Of a stretch of DNA of 64,000 nucleotides, positions 32,050 to 44,775 are shown in pieces. Within the stretch, counting starts at the first letter, position 1. Every line of letters begins with the position of its first letter. Under the pieces are notes generated by a model that saw only the letters and a list, made by a program, of their open reading frames with translations, did no database searches and was not told the DNA's origin. The translations under genes were made by a program, and so were the position numbers. The stretch lies in assembly GCA_047967505.1 (NCBI GenBank), contig CM106541.1; one strand, given 5' to 3'. The DNA comes from Dipteris shenzhenensis (Eukaryota > Polypodiophyta > Polypodiopsida > Gleicheniales).

Positions 32050-34281
32050 TGTTCAAGCTACCAAATTCACACACAAGGAATAGAACCCATCAAGTTATAG
32101 TAATAGTGGCCTTTGATGAAGGGCCGGAGTTTTCTTTCATGCATCCTTCACTTCCACGTTAAGGCCTTGACTTTACCACCCCTCCTTTCCCTTGTGATAT
32201 CCATTACATAACCTCGTGACCACCATTATTGTTTCAAGGCTCTTCATGGCTGCCTCACACCCCTCCCCTTCCGTTTGAAGTTGCCAATAATGACAATAGA
32301 AAAGAAGTGGCAACCTCACAAGCATTAACATAAGAAGTAATGGTGAAAAAAAATGAAAAAAGGCTTTGGGCGAGTGGACAACACAACAATCTCATTTCAG
32401 TGAACCAAAATGATATATTGCATGTCAATACTTTATTTTACATTCCTAGAGAAGTGTTGATGATTCAAAAAGTATAATAAAAATGTTGCAACCAAGCCTA
32501 GACTAAATGTCTCCCATGAACACTTACTTGCAACTATGTACTTCACAAAAATATAAATTTTTTATTCCATATGGTCATAAGAAACAATCCTAAAACAAAG
32601 ACTATCTAATCAGCAAGAGATGAATGCCCAAGGTTGGGGACAAGCGATAGAGCTTATTACAACAAAGTGTACGTTGTTGTTGGGAACATTTGTCTAATTG
32701 TTCTTTATCGATTTGCCTTCTTTAATCAATGAGAAGAGTATGTGAAATGCACTCATGCCCATCAACAAAAGAAACATAATTGATTTGACCATGTGGCCAA
32801 ATCTTAACCATATTAGGAATTCCCAAACTATTTGAAAATTCCCAAATTCTCTAATATAGTGTTGTATACAAATATGCTGCTAAGGTCCAAAATGATATGT
32901 GTGTGTGTGTGCGCGTGCGCGCAAGGCTAGGAACAACTTGAAGGAAGACAATGTTGCTTTTTTTAATAGTTGATATACAATGTTCCCAACACAAAAATCA
33001 AATGAATATAAGAGAGTAACTTTTATCAACTACACAAATTACAAGCATGCATAAGTTAACACAGGCTTAAGTGGTGGGATAAAGATGAATTTATAGACTT
33101 TTTCCTAGACCTTAACCATAATAGTAATATGGTTGTCTCGCTAAGAAATATGTAAGTATACAACATGGGCTCAAATGGAGGGGTCTTTTAATTCAAAATT
33201 TTAGGAGAATTTATAGAAATGTGTTTACATATCAGGTTTTTAATTGAAATTTGGAAAACATCCATAAGTTTGTATAGAAAAAGGGGTATTTTTATCCAAT
33301 CAAAATTCGCAAGTAAGGGGTTTTATAAATACCCCTTGAACGCATGTCATATCTAGGGTTTCTTAATAGTGCACCCGAGAAAGTCGTCCATATATGAAGG
33401 AGCTTTATCTATTTTGAGACATTTTTTTTATTGGGGTATTCCTTAAGGATATAGATTTCCATGAATCTTCAAAATTTAAAACCCTTAGTTTTGAATATAC
33501 ACCATGGGATCACAATTTTGTGTGCGCCAAGTTTGCAGAGGCCTACACCCTTGTATACATACTACATGGTATATCATTTGATTATATAATATTCTTTGTG
33601 TCATTACTAGAGAGAGTGTGTGCTCCAAGTTCAAGTAATATGGGGCTTTGGAGGCAATGAGTCTACCACTTGTATTTTATATGCTAGTAGAAAGAGGATG
33701 TGTGGAGATGTGCTTAGGATATTAATGTACAAGGATGTGGGTAGTGTGACAAATTTTTTACTAGTTAAGTTTATGATGACAAGAGGACTTTGTCCTAACA
33801 TCTCCATGAAGTTCATGTGTAGGAGTGGAGTGATATCATCTCATATTATAGAGATTGAAATAAAAACAAGAGCTGTTATTGATTGTGATACAATATCTCA
33901 TCCTTTTGCTCAGCAATCAATTTGAAATTATATTAAATTGTCACCCAATCCATGTTTTTTTCATGAATTAAAATTTGTTTGATCTAATATATTGTCTCTC
34001 TTCCCATGGCTCTATTTTTTCATAAAGGTCGATCCTATCTCTTCCTAATAGTTGATCCTATCTCTTGGCTCTATATTTTCCAAAAAGGGCAATCCTATCT
34101 CTTGCTAATCTTGAAAAGTAATTCTTTAAAGTATCTCATGTTTTTCTTAGCTCCTATTGTTATGTGGTAGAACTAAAGTAGTGTATTCCCCAAAACATGA
34201 GATTTACATGTCTATATTTTTTAAAAAGGGGAAAGTACTTGTTGGACTATGCAAAAGGAGGAAAACCTTTTCCATATTTGT
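32050..34281. other. AT-rich intergenic sequence with dispersed repeat pieces
   Basis: A solitary palindromic motif GATTTGACC-ATGT-GGCCAAATCT lies at 32782-32804, and a copy of the 25-base sequence also found at 27365 lies at 32839-32863. A short GT/GC tract occurs at 32896-32925. A 101-codon plus-strand frame at 33620-33925 has no recognisable domain. Confidence 0.45.
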
Positions 34282-34385
34282 TGAGAATGCTGTAAATTGC
34301 ACCATAAATGTATGGCATAAGGAAAAACCCTAACTCAAACCCTAACCCTAAGGGGTGAAAATGTATATATTTTAGTTTCATTTCA
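34282..34385 (+). repeat. 5' LTR of the non-coding element
   Basis: TGAGAATGCTGTAAATTGCA at its start, TTTCA at its end. Contains AACCCTAACTC and AAACCCTAACCCTAAG (telobox-like). Confidence 0.6.
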
Positions 34386-34399
34386 TGGTATCACGGGCC
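34386..34399 (+). promoter_or_regulatory. Primer-binding site (initiator Met tRNA, degenerate)
   Basis: TGGTATCACGGGCC versus canonical TGGTATCAGAGCC, abutting the LTR end. Confidence 0.6.
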
Positions 34400-36218
34400 A
34401 TGGTACTTCATCCTTTGTAGGGAGAGTATAAGCCCTTGCTTTCATCAAGGCACGTGCCCTTGCTTCAATTAAGGCATGAGCCCTTTAATTTAGTCAGGGC
34501 ATAAGCACTCCTCTTGATGAATCTATCATAGCTTGCATCCTTTATAGTATTTCTTGTGCTTAGATTCTAGCTTAGGGAGAGAGCTACATTGTTCTTTTTT
34601 TTACCACCTTGATATGGGCTCCCTAGCTCAAGATAACTCAGTTTGAAGAATTGAACTTCTAAGTTTCTATGCACCGTCAGTTTGACAATTGTAGAACTCT
34701 AGTTTGATAAGAAGGCTCTTTTTTCATCCTAGTTTTTTGTGGGAAACCTGGCATGGATATTCTTTTCATAGATTCATTAACTTGGAGCACACAAAGTGTT
34801 CCTAGTTCCCCCATGGCACTATTTGTGATGAGCTTGTGATAGGACCTACACTTCCAAGTCCATGCTCATGACTCTTTAACCATCTCTCTTGGCACCACTA
34901 CCACACACATTTCTCATAGCCCTTGAAGTTGCCACCTTTAATGCTTTCTATATAGCTTTTGCATCGCCATAGTTTATCTTTCCCTATAATTTTCTAGATA
35001 GCTTAAGATGTGCTCTCCCTCTGTGACTCTAGTTGCTCCTCAAAATCTAGCCTTGACTTTTGCCTCAATCACCAGTAGATCTATCATTTGTCTACAAGGT
35101 CTAGAGCTTCTATAAATTGGTGTAGCCAATAGTGTACTCTATATAGCATTGTCCAACAATATTCTCTCCCATGTGTGTTGGTCCCCTGCATCACCTTTGT
35201 TGTTCCCATGAGCTTGGTTGTAGCATCCTCCAAACCTTGAACCTCTACTCTTGCCTCATTGTAGCTCTCAGCTACCCTCTTCAAAACCTCTATGTCAAGA
35301 CACCTTAACAAATCTCCCATCTACCACATCCAAATTCGATCCAAGCTTACTGACTAATGCCCACAAACTGTGTAGTAAAACCCCCCTTCTATTAGCTCAT
35401 TTTGTTCCATTTACCTCTACATTGTAGACCATGCCATCATTGGTGCCACCTACCCTATGAAGAGAATTGCTTTGATCACTTCCCTTACATAGTCTATCCA
35501 CTCATAAATTAGTTTGTAGCCACACGGCGTCCAATTTTCATAGGGCATTTTGTCCTCATTTCAAGACAGCTATCGGCCATCAATAGACAATCAAATTCTA
35601 ATCTAAAACTTAATCAATCAAACAACCAATTTAGTCAGCTAGGAGATTGCAAGGCTGTGGTCAGCAGTGCTACATCATCTTGACTAGCCTAGTGCCATGC
35701 CACCTAAACCAACCCAAATCTTGCCACTATCTACATCATTTTAAGAGGCCAAATGCCACATAGTTCGAACCTATAATGCCACTTCATATAGACTTGCATG
35801 TCATATCATACCACATCATCCAAATTTCTCATGTCATCATAACTTCCTTGGTGCCATGTCATCAACACACTGTGATAGAGCCATGTCATCAGTGCCTTTG
35901 AGCAGGCCATCTCAATAGTGCCATGTCACATGGACACCTCAATTTCCACATTAGTATACATGTGGCATACTTCAATTTCATCAGTGCCACATAAGCACAA
36001 TATCGATATTATGTATTGTAGTTATAGACTAGCATGCCTTAGAGGAGATTGACCTCCACCAATCCAAGTCAGCCATTTATTGAACAATCTAATGGAGTCA
36101 ATTCCCTTGAATCCATCATCCATTTTCATAGGCATACATCTAAAATATCACTGCAATATTCTTGGCAATGATTAGTTTATTACATTAATGATTCACTTAC
36201 AAAGTGATCTTCTTTAGA

Positions 36219-36648
36219 TTCAAAACAACTGCACACTTTTGCACTTCATATTCCACCTTGTATACTTATGCAATATCAACTATTTTTTGCATTACTTCAT
36301 GATAATTAATACATTATAATTATAAAGTTTTTTTATTTCTTACACATTGTTGTCATCGTCTTATTACAAACTTGATCTTTGGCATCTTTGGCACAGTATT
36401 CATTATGACTTGGATCATATGTGTTCTTGAGGTTCAAAACAACTGCACACTTTTGCACTTCATATTCCACCTTGTATACTTATGCAATATCAACTATTTT
36501 TTGCATTACTTCATGCCAATTGATACATTATAATTATAAAGTTTTTTTATTTCTTACACATTGTTGTCATCGTCTTATTACAAACTTGATCTTTGGAATC
36601 TTTGGCACAGTATTCATTATGACTTGGATCATATGTGTGCTTGAGAAC
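36219..36648. repeat. 214-bp tandem duplication inside the element
   Basis: TTCAAAACAACTGCACACTT at 36219 and 36433 starts two near-identical copies running through TTTTTTGCATTACTTCATG and ACACATTGTTGTCATCGTC to CTTGGATCATATGTG. Confidence 0.92.
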
Positions 36649-38469
36649 TACTCTCATATGCATGCACATTGGGTTATCTTTAACAAAATATATTGTTTTG
36701 AGAGGGATTATTAAACTAAGTCTTATAGATTGACCAAGTTGAGCATAAGTCCCACAATATTAGCTATAGCATAAGCCCCACAATGGTAGCTTAGATATCC
36801 ATACTCAGGTTTATGGATGCTCACATATCATCATTCCTTGTTTCCACAATTAGAAACCTTCTACAATGAAGCATTATATTGTTCTCATGGGTTATGGGTA
36901 GAAACAAACAAAAGGATATGGATAAGCCTCTAGTATAAAGCACAAGATAGTCTCTAGCATGGAGCCATTCACATTTTTGATGATATTCTAGTCCCAAATC
37001 TGATTGAGATTTGTGAGTGGAAATAATATTTTTTTTGTGAAAGCATATGTTCCAGCATATAATTTTTATTTAGACCTGAAAGGTCTTGAGAAAATGGAAA
37101 TAGATTCATCACACACTTGCATGCACATTTTTATATAAGCCCTCATCATAAGGCTCTTTTCTACATTAGCACAAATTGATTGTTTTATTATGTACAACCA
37201 CCACATGACTGTATGAATTCTTGATCATATAAATGAGGCCCTCCTTTCATCTCCATCAGATTTTGGAGATTCATGCCATACGGCATTAGTTATGGAGTTA
37301 GTTCTTATGACTAAATTAGATCAGTAGATTAGTCCTCAAGACATTCATCACCAGTTCACATTAGCAAAAGTAATTCATTAACATGAGGACATTTTGGCAT
37401 CTATTAAGTATTTCCTGAGTTTTTCCATATTGCATCTAATATTAATAGTCTCTACCAAAGTGCATATAGCAGAATGACATATTGAATCTCTAATATCAAT
37501 AGTCTCTACCATATTTCATCTAATATCAATAGTCTATACCATAGAGCATATAGCAAAATGACATTCTTTCAGCATATATTCGTGACTACTTAGTTCATAC
37601 ATGATCCAAATTCATGGTGTCATCCAAAATTATGCATCTGTCTAAATAACATTCTTTCATGTCATACCAATGTTTGCCAATTCATATACTTTTGGGACAT
37701 CTCAGTATTCTTATTTGCACTCACAGGGCTATTAGGCCTTCTTACAGCCATAGAGTGGAGTCTCTTATTTGCATGTATCATAATTTCTCTTCCAGTCCCT
37801 GATGTAATGCAACCCTTGGATCTTTCTGCTAGCACTGATTATGCAATATTCTATCATGCACCATTATTCAACAGATCTTATACAGCTTCTACATATCTTA
37901 GGCAATGCTACCATATGCCTTCATTTGGTGACACCCATGTTTATCGCAACCCTTTGGAGTATTTATTCTTATTTGCACCAATCAATTTCAAATTTTGCAT
38001 CTTTTTCAAATCAACTTCATACTCCACATGACTTGTGACATGTTTAGCATTAGTGCCACCATCTATAGTACACTAACTGACTAGTCTTTGATTTAGGAGT
38101 ACTTCATTCTTTTATACATATTTCCCTCTTCCCTTCAGCATATATTTTGAGTTTTGTTTCCAAAGGTGAGGATGATCTATAATTTAAGAGTGGGAAATGA
38201 ACACCAATGTACATGATCTAGGTGGTACTTACCCTACATACTTTTTTTTCATACATTGTGCTCATAGATGCACATAGTATCTTCATGATCTAGATGGAAC
38301 TTATGCTATAGACTTTTGTTTTGTACATTATTCTCACACATGCATGTAGTACTTTGATATTTTCACCTTGTTCTTTTTCAGCTTTGGTTGCTATCACATA
38401 CACCAAAAAATCAATAAATACCTTTACGTGCATTTATCTACTTATATAATGCAATTTAAGAGGAAGTAT

Positions 38470-38529
38470 TGAGAATGGTATAGATTGCATCATAGAGATA
38501 GGGCATAGGGATGAACCCTAACTCTAAGG

Positions 38530-38531
<2 letters not shown>
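38470..38531 (+). repeat. 3' LTR start of the non-coding element
   Basis: TGAGAATGGTATAGATTGCA ... GAACCCTAACTCTAAGGCAT aligns to the 5' LTR, then the (GT)n tract begins. Confidence 0.55.
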
Positions 38532-38620
<89 letters not shown>

Positions 38621-38762
38621 ATGCATGCATGTGTGTGCATGTGTGTGTGCGTGTGCATGTGCATGCATGTGTGTGTGCATGTGTGTGTGTGTGCATGTGC
38701 ATGTGCGTTTGCATGTGCATGTGTGTGCATCTGCATGTGTGTGTGTGTGTGTGTGTGTGTGT
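38532..38762. repeat. (GT)n microsatellite with GCAT/GCGT variants
   Basis: About 43 pure GT repeats to 38619, then interrupted GTGTGCATGTGC sequence and a final GT tract to 38762. Confidence 0.97.
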
Positions 38763-40078
38763 CCTATCAAGAAATATAAAATACGACACTTCTAGACCAG
38801 TTCAAATGTTCAAGTACATCAAATGCAATCATATTTCACTATCCTTTTCAAACCACAAATGGGAGCAATATATTGTTATTCAATCCCTTCAAATAGAGTA
38901 TCAAAAGTGATAATCAACATGAATACCCACAATCATATCATTGAAGGGTCCAAATTACACAAAGATAACTAGTTGTTCTCCAACCATTAGTTCATTCTTG
39001 CTATACAATAGTTGGAGAAAATCCGGCGCAAAGTACTTGTCATAATTGCCAATGCCGTATCTAACATGCCAAAGATTTTAAAATGCAAATCTGATGGAGA
39101 GGTATGCTGACTCACCTGGTGCCATCACAAGATGATGAAGGTTAGAACAGGGTTAGAACTATATTTCATTCATGCTGTGGAAGGTAGGCTTCAATACCAG
39201 CACACAGTTGTTATCCATGTCACTCCACCTACATTAGCATTAAACAAATCTTGGCATTCTCAAATTTCAATGGCAATTAAAGGTTATCATCTAGAAATAA
39301 TCAATGTTAACCTCAAGATCTAAAAAAGGCAAAATGAATCTCAAGTCTAAGGAAAGTAATGAAGTAGTACTTGCATACAAGTACCTATTACCATACTCTA
39401 ATAGTAATAAGGAGGGTACTTAAGTATAGAGCATAGAGCAACCTCTTTTGGTAACACAAATATCCATGGCATTTATAATTTCAAACTATTGGTACTCAAT
39501 TAATTAGTTAATGGGAGTTGTGCATGTCCAAAGAAATACCTTCCTTGGTTATACAATGAGAATAAAAAGCCACCAATAAATAAAACACTCCCAAGAATAA
39601 TTTGAGGAAAATATTTGTGTATTTTCATGAATATTAGTTAGCCCTATTGCATATGGCAAATATATTTTGTAATGTCAATGCTTCTCCTCTACAAATGGAT
39701 ACAATTGCCAAGAGGATTTAAAAGACTAAAGTTTAACACTCCCATATTGTATAGTGCCATTTCCCAAGGGTGTAGAAGGATGATTAGGTCCTCCTTTGGG
39801 TACCCATAATCTTATTCAATCCATTTAGAATATGGTTGGTTTTGCAAAAAGCACTCGAGCATACTCCTTAAAAGTATAAAAAACCAATGCCAAGAATGTA
39901 CTGAAGATTTGGGTCCCTGTTTTACTCTTAGAGCAAAACTACTCTATGTTATAGCAACACATTGAAAGCATCTTGTCAATAGTATATAAGAAAAGACCCA
40001 AAAAATAATATAAATGATGAAAATCATTGTTAAGGCCTGCCCACCAAGATCCAAAATATGGAAAAGAGGGCAGAAATC
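38763..40078. other. AT-rich intergenic sequence
   Basis: Nothing recognised; frames are short and without domains. Confidence 0.4.
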
Positions 40079-40128
<50 letters not shown>

Positions 40129-40190
40129 AGAGATTTCCACCATAGAGAGAGGGGGGGGGAGAGAGAGAGATAGAGAGAAAGTAGAGAAAA
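40079..40190. repeat. (GT)n-(GA)n microsatellite
   Basis: GT tract 40079-40098, GA tract 40099-40126, then GA-rich sequence with G9 near 40152-40160. Confidence 0.92.
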
Positions 40191-41109
40191 AGCTAGAGAA
40201 ATTTAAGGGATGAAAAACTAATCATAAAAAGGACAAAAAATAAAACTCAAAATTACCAAAATTTTGCCTTTGTGAAGGAAACGATCACTCTACTAAGGCC
40301 TACCCTCACAGGGCAGGCCAAAAATTTCCAAGTGTGAGGCTCGTGTGAGACAACCTAAAAGATAGAAAGGAGTGAGTCGATGACTTCATCTACAAAAAGA
40401 ACTTGCCCAAACTAGGAGCGCGAACCACTTTGTGAAGACATTAGGTGGCCTTTTTCTCCACCGTGAGGCTCTATTTTCTAGATTCTCTAGAAATTCCTAG
40501 ATTTCAAGAGCCCCCCACAGGTTACTCAGTGAGCCGAAGAAATTGAAGGTCATGAAACTCACCGTACTGGTTATGCTCAGCTACCATGATGAAAAATTTC
40601 TTGACGTGAGTTCTCATTTACTACTATGAACATCCAACATGATGATCTTGCTGCTTTCATAAAGTAAAAATTGAATATTTCAAAAAGAATCGAGGGGCAT
40701 GACTCACAACATTGTTCAATTTTTTGCCAGCTCTGGCAAACCAAAAAAATCCCCAACGCTATGATGAGCAACTAAAATAAGGTATCACCATAATATATTT
40801 TTACCGAAAACAAATGAGATCAACTCCTCAGTATAAAAGCTCATAAAGCTATGTGTATGTTCTCCTAGAGGCCTTGGTAATTATAGTGTAATATTGTGTA
40901 TGCTTAGCATGGCCTTACAAGAATGATCACACAGTTAAGCAGCAAGACTAATCCTGTGAATAGATGCTAAACGATTGCACCCAAGAAAGTTGCTATGGAG
41001 TAATAGCAAGGGAGGAAGGGATCATAATAACGAGAGGAACAAACATGTTTTTACATCATAATTTAGCTTGAGAAGTTATACCGAGAAGAAGATAAAGCCA
41101 AGGACATTT
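40191..41109. other. Intergenic sequence
   Basis: Nothing recognised. Confidence 0.4.
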
Positions 41110-41616
41110 TGGCTACTCTTGCCATGTGTCCCATCAAAAGATGCTCAAGACTCTTGAAATTGAGAAAGTCAAGAGTCTCCCCACATGGAGCCCATAGGGA
41201 CCCTCTCTTTTCCATATGTCCACATCCTCCTTATTCCACATAGGAATTCTAGAAGGATTCCTCTTGACTCCACACTCCTCCACATGCCTTCCTTATGCTT
41301 GGCATGTGATCTCTCTTATATTATTGGAACACATGGACATGAGCCCACCTCTTTATATGACTCACTTGTCCTATTTTCTAAAAACCCCATAATATCCCAT
41401 ACACAAATAACTCTCACCCCATACCAAGGTATTTATCATTCATACATGTGGTATTTACAATGATCCATTCCACTCATCTTCTCAATCCCATACAATATCT
41501 TAGAAAATAGAATTAAGTGAGAGCTCCTAGGCTATCACTTGATACTCAAACTCTTATCAAACATAGAAGAAAACAATACCAATGCCAAATAAAAAATATC
41601 AAATTTTGGCGTCACA
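41110..41616 (-). repeat. Gypsy 3' LTR
   Basis: Plus strand starts TGGCTACTCTTGCCATGTGT and ends TTTTGGCGTCACA; inner edge abuts the polypurine tract. Contains a CTTCCTTATGCT insertion relative to the other LTR. Confidence 0.9.
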
Positions 41617-41628
41617 TCTTCCCCCCCC
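41617..41628 (-). promoter_or_regulatory. Gypsy polypurine tract
   Basis: Minus strand GGGGGGGGAAGA directly before the LTR (TGTGACGCC...). Confidence 0.85.
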
Positions 41629-41980
41629 TAGCAAATCCTCTCTAGTAACATAGAGGGTTTGCTGGCCCTCAAGGTGGTCGAGCATAGAAGAATTTAAGGC
41701 GATACTCATTGGTGCATCCGAGAATCACCATGCCATCAACATCCTCAAGCTGATAGGTTCCATTCATGAACTTCTTTTTGACTCGATTTGGTCCCTCCCA
41801 TCAGTCGATAAACTTTTTGTCTAGCCGCTTGTCTAGACAGCTATCAAATCTCATGACCAAATCTCCTTCTGTAATATCTTTCTTCTTGCATAATTTGGTG
41901 TCAAAACGGGCCTTGCGCCTTTTTTGAGAAGCTTCCAAGTTTTGTAAGGCCTGTAATCTGCATTCATCCAAGGCTTCTAA

Positions 41981-42800
41981 CTATACCAAGCATTGAGCAT
42001 AGGCATCCTCTTGTCCTTCTTTTCTTGCAACAGCAGTGCGAAGACTATGTATTTCCAATTCAATAGGCAAAATGGCTTCTATTCCATACACTAGTTGGAA
42101 TGGTGTAAACCCAATAGCTAGCTTGTGTGTGGTTCTGTAAGCCCATAAAACTTCTGGCAAGTGCCTATCGCAATGCCTTTTCTTGGTGTCTACAAGCTTT
42201 CCCATTGAATTGCACAACAATCCGTTTGTTTTCTCAACCAAGCCATTACATTGGGGATAGTATGGCGTGGACATGCTATGATTTATCTTTAGCTTATGCA
42301 CCACATCTTCAATTAGTTCATTTCTAAAAGAGGCTCCTCCATCAGTGAGAATTTCCAAAGGACAACCAAAGCATGAACAAATTTGATCAAAGAGAAATTT
42401 TGCAACTATGCTTGCCTTGCTATTGACTATGGCCTTGGCCTCTACCCACCGAGTTGCATAATCTATGGCCACCAATAAATAATGCTTGCCCTAAGATGAG
42501 CGAGGGAGTGGTCCCACAAAGTCCAACCCCCACCTCTCAAATGGTGCATATGCTGGAATAGGTTTCAAGGGCCCAGGAATCAACTGTCACCTTCCAAACT
42601 TTTGGCATACTTTACAACTTCAACACCATTCATATACATCCTTATGGAGGCGTGGACGAAAGTAACCTACATTAAGAATTCTCCTAGCTGTGCTTGCTGA
42701 AGCAAAATGACCGGAGCATTCATAACACATTTCTAGGATTCTCCTAGTCTCCATGGGATGGACCACCGGACAGAGCACCTTGCCTTTTCCCAATTTATAA
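41981..42800 (-). pseudogene. Gypsy integrase
   Basis: The zinc-binding part is in 42620-42800 (ILEMCYECSGHFASAS, then CKVCQKFGR-like sequence past a stop at 42620). The core at 42475-41981 has catalytic D in VAIDYATRW, D in LEILTDGGASF and E in NGLVEKTNG, then the conserved WAYRTTHKLAIGFTPFQLVY. The gap 42476-42619 is out of frame or carries stops. Confidence 0.88.
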
Positions 42801-43345
42801 AGAATGTCATCAAAAATAGTATAGGGACAAGCCTTCCTTACCAATCTCTGCTTCTGTTGTGGAGTTAACCCTCGAGGAAACATGCCTTCTTCCACATATT
42901 GTTGAACATCTTGCAGTTCTGGCCATCCAGTGTCTACCAAAGAAACTACCCCCTGATCTTGTACTACAATGGCTTGAGTAGCTAACTCATCTACGCTTTG
43001 ATTTTCTTTTCTATTTATGTGAACAAACTTGCAAAAATTAAACTGACTACATAGTGCCATAGCCTTCTGATTAAGCTCCTTCAAATGAGGACTTCTTGTC
43101 TTGTAATGCCCTTGCATTTGCGTTATAATAAGCTGATAATCTCCTCTTACTTCCAATTCTGTAACTTGACTTTGAAGACAACCCTCCAAACCAAGGATCA
43201 AAGCATTATACTCAGCTGCATTGTTAGTTGTGATACCTGAAAGCTCTTGTCCTCTTGCCCATACTTCTTGACCTTCAAAATTCATCAAGACCATCCCCCC
43301 GGCTCCTTGTTGGCATGAAGGACTAAAAGCACCATCAAAATACAA
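42800..43345 (-). pseudogene. Second RNase H (archaeal type, aRNH) of the gypsy element
   Basis: YFDGAFSPSCQQGAGGMVLM carries the first acidic residue, TTNNAAEYNALILGLEGCL the second, VRGDYQLIITQMQG the third; HINRKENQSVDELA follows as in plant aRNH domains. Marks the element as Tat-type. Confidence 0.88.
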
Positions 43346-43417
43346 AACAAAAACTGTTGGTGGTGTATCCCTTTCATCTTTAATGTCCTCCTTATATTTC
43401 TTTTCTTCCCTTAGATC

Positions 43418-43672
43418 CTACCGTTTTGTGAGCAAATCTGCCATAGTAGACCTAGTGGTATTTTCATTGACAAAAGAGAAAGAGAACTCTTGAAGCTCTG
43501 ACAACCATTTTGCAAATCTCCCCCTAGGATTAGGCTTGTGAACTAGATATGCTAATACAGATTGAGAGGTAAGGAAGAAAAATGATCGAGGTAATAAATA
43601 GGAGCAAAACTTTCTAACAAAAAACACCAAAGAGAGGGCTTGCTGCTCCATTTCTTCATACCTTGTTTCCAC
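43418..43672 (-). pseudogene. Gypsy RNase H of the RT-RH unit
   Basis: YEEMEQQALSLVFFVRKFCS, YLVHKPNPRGRFAKWLSELQ and NTTRSTMADLLTKR correspond to the end of the gypsy RNase H. The catalytic DQ..L region is changed (SQSVLAYL). Confidence 0.82.
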
Positions 43673-43712
43673 CTCTGTAAGCTATCGGCTGGCATAATAG
43701 ATGGGTTGCATT

Positions 43713-44772
43713 CTACCTGCCTTTTCCTTGCATTACAGCACCAACTGAATGCAAAGATATACTTGGATTTACATAAAAGACTTGAGACCAGTCAGGCGGC
43801 TTCAATATTGCTCCCTTACTCATGGCCTCCTTAAGTTGCTGAAAAGACTCTTGTTGCTCCACACCCCATTGGAAAGAAACTCCTTTTCTTGTCAACAAGT
43901 TCATGGGATGCACTATCTCTGTGAAATCATCACAAAAGCATTGATAATACTTGCTTTTTCCTAGAATTCTGTGAACACTAGTGACATTCTCAGGACTTGG
44001 CAATGCCATGATTGCTTGAACCTTGTCAGGATCCATTTGCAGGCCTTCTTTAGACACAATATGCCCCAACAAGACTACTTTTGTTTGAGCCAAATGACAC
44101 TTACTAGGATTTAGACACCCTTTTGCTTCATCAATCCTAGCTAAGGCCATCTTTAACTTCTTCATGTGATCTATGCATCGAGAATAAATGCAAAAATCAT
44201 CCAAAAACACCCTTATGAACTTTCCCAAAGTAAGGCTCAAGCACTTGACTCATGAACCTTTGAAATGTAGCTAGTGCATTGGTCAACCCCAAAGGCATCA
44301 ATCTGTAAGAAAAAACTCCCGAAGGTGTGACAAATGATGTTTTCTTTTGATCTTCCTCCCGAATACGAATTTGAAAGTACCTAGAATACCCATCACATAC
44401 AGAATACATCTCATGCCCTGCTACTTGGTCTAGTATTTCATCTTGGAATGGCAAAGGAAAATGATCCCTCTTAGTGCATGCATTCAAAGGACGAAAGTCC
44501 ACACAAACCCGCCACTTATTTCTTTTCTTTAGTGTGACAACCACAGGAGATATCCATTCTGAATCATCAACAAGAAAGATGAATCCCACCTCAAGTAGTT
44601 GTGTTACCTCTTTCTTTAGTGCCTCAACTTGGATCACCCCCAATTGCCTTAAGCGTTGCACAACTAACTTGCTTTCTGGCTTCAACTCAATCTTGTGCTC
44701 CACAAGAGAGACTGGTCGAACCTGTGAATAGCTTGTTGCAAAGACACATGGAAAATCATCTAACATATCCAA
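43713..44772 (-). pseudogene. Gypsy reverse transcriptase (frameshifted)
   Basis: 44772-44197 has WRVCVDFRPLNACTKRDHFP and FSYRLMPLGLTNALATFQRF; a frameshift near 44220 moves the rest to 44240-43713, which begins the catalytic FLDDFCIYS box and continues with HIVSKEGLQMDPDKVQAI. Other domains are conventional. Confidence 0.9.
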
Positions 44773-44775
44773 GTA

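Larger units (their letters stand above)
34282..38762 (+). mobile_element. Non-coding LTR element (TRIM/LARD-like), ~4.3 kb
   Basis: A ~104-bp repeat beginning TGAGAATG (34282-34385) is followed immediately by TGGTATCACGGGCC, a near-match to the initiator-Met primer-binding site. At 38458-38466 AAGAGGAAG resembles a polypurine tract and three bases later TGAGAATGGTATAGATTGCA starts a second copy of the same repeat. About 4 kb between hold no coding frame of note, the signature of a non-autonomous LTR element. The second LTR is homologous for about 65 bp and then runs into a long (GT)n tract, so its end is unclear and no target duplication can be checked. Confidence 0.6.

Noticed and set aside
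31672-32100. Plus-strand 142-codon frame rich in Gly/Glu
   Set aside because: Antisense to the minus-strand membrane-protein ORF, which has the more convincing protein features.
33620-33925. 101-codon ORF as a gene
   Set aside because: No recognisable domain, no flanking splice or regulatory signals, and an antisense frame is open over part of it.
38456-38910. Valine/cysteine- and histidine/threonine-rich frames
   Set aside because: Translations of the (GT)n tract; same for 48015-48293.
41185-41463. 92-codon plus-strand frame and its near-copy at 47660-47896
   Set aside because: Both lie inside the gypsy LTRs and are simply the same LTR sequence read twice.
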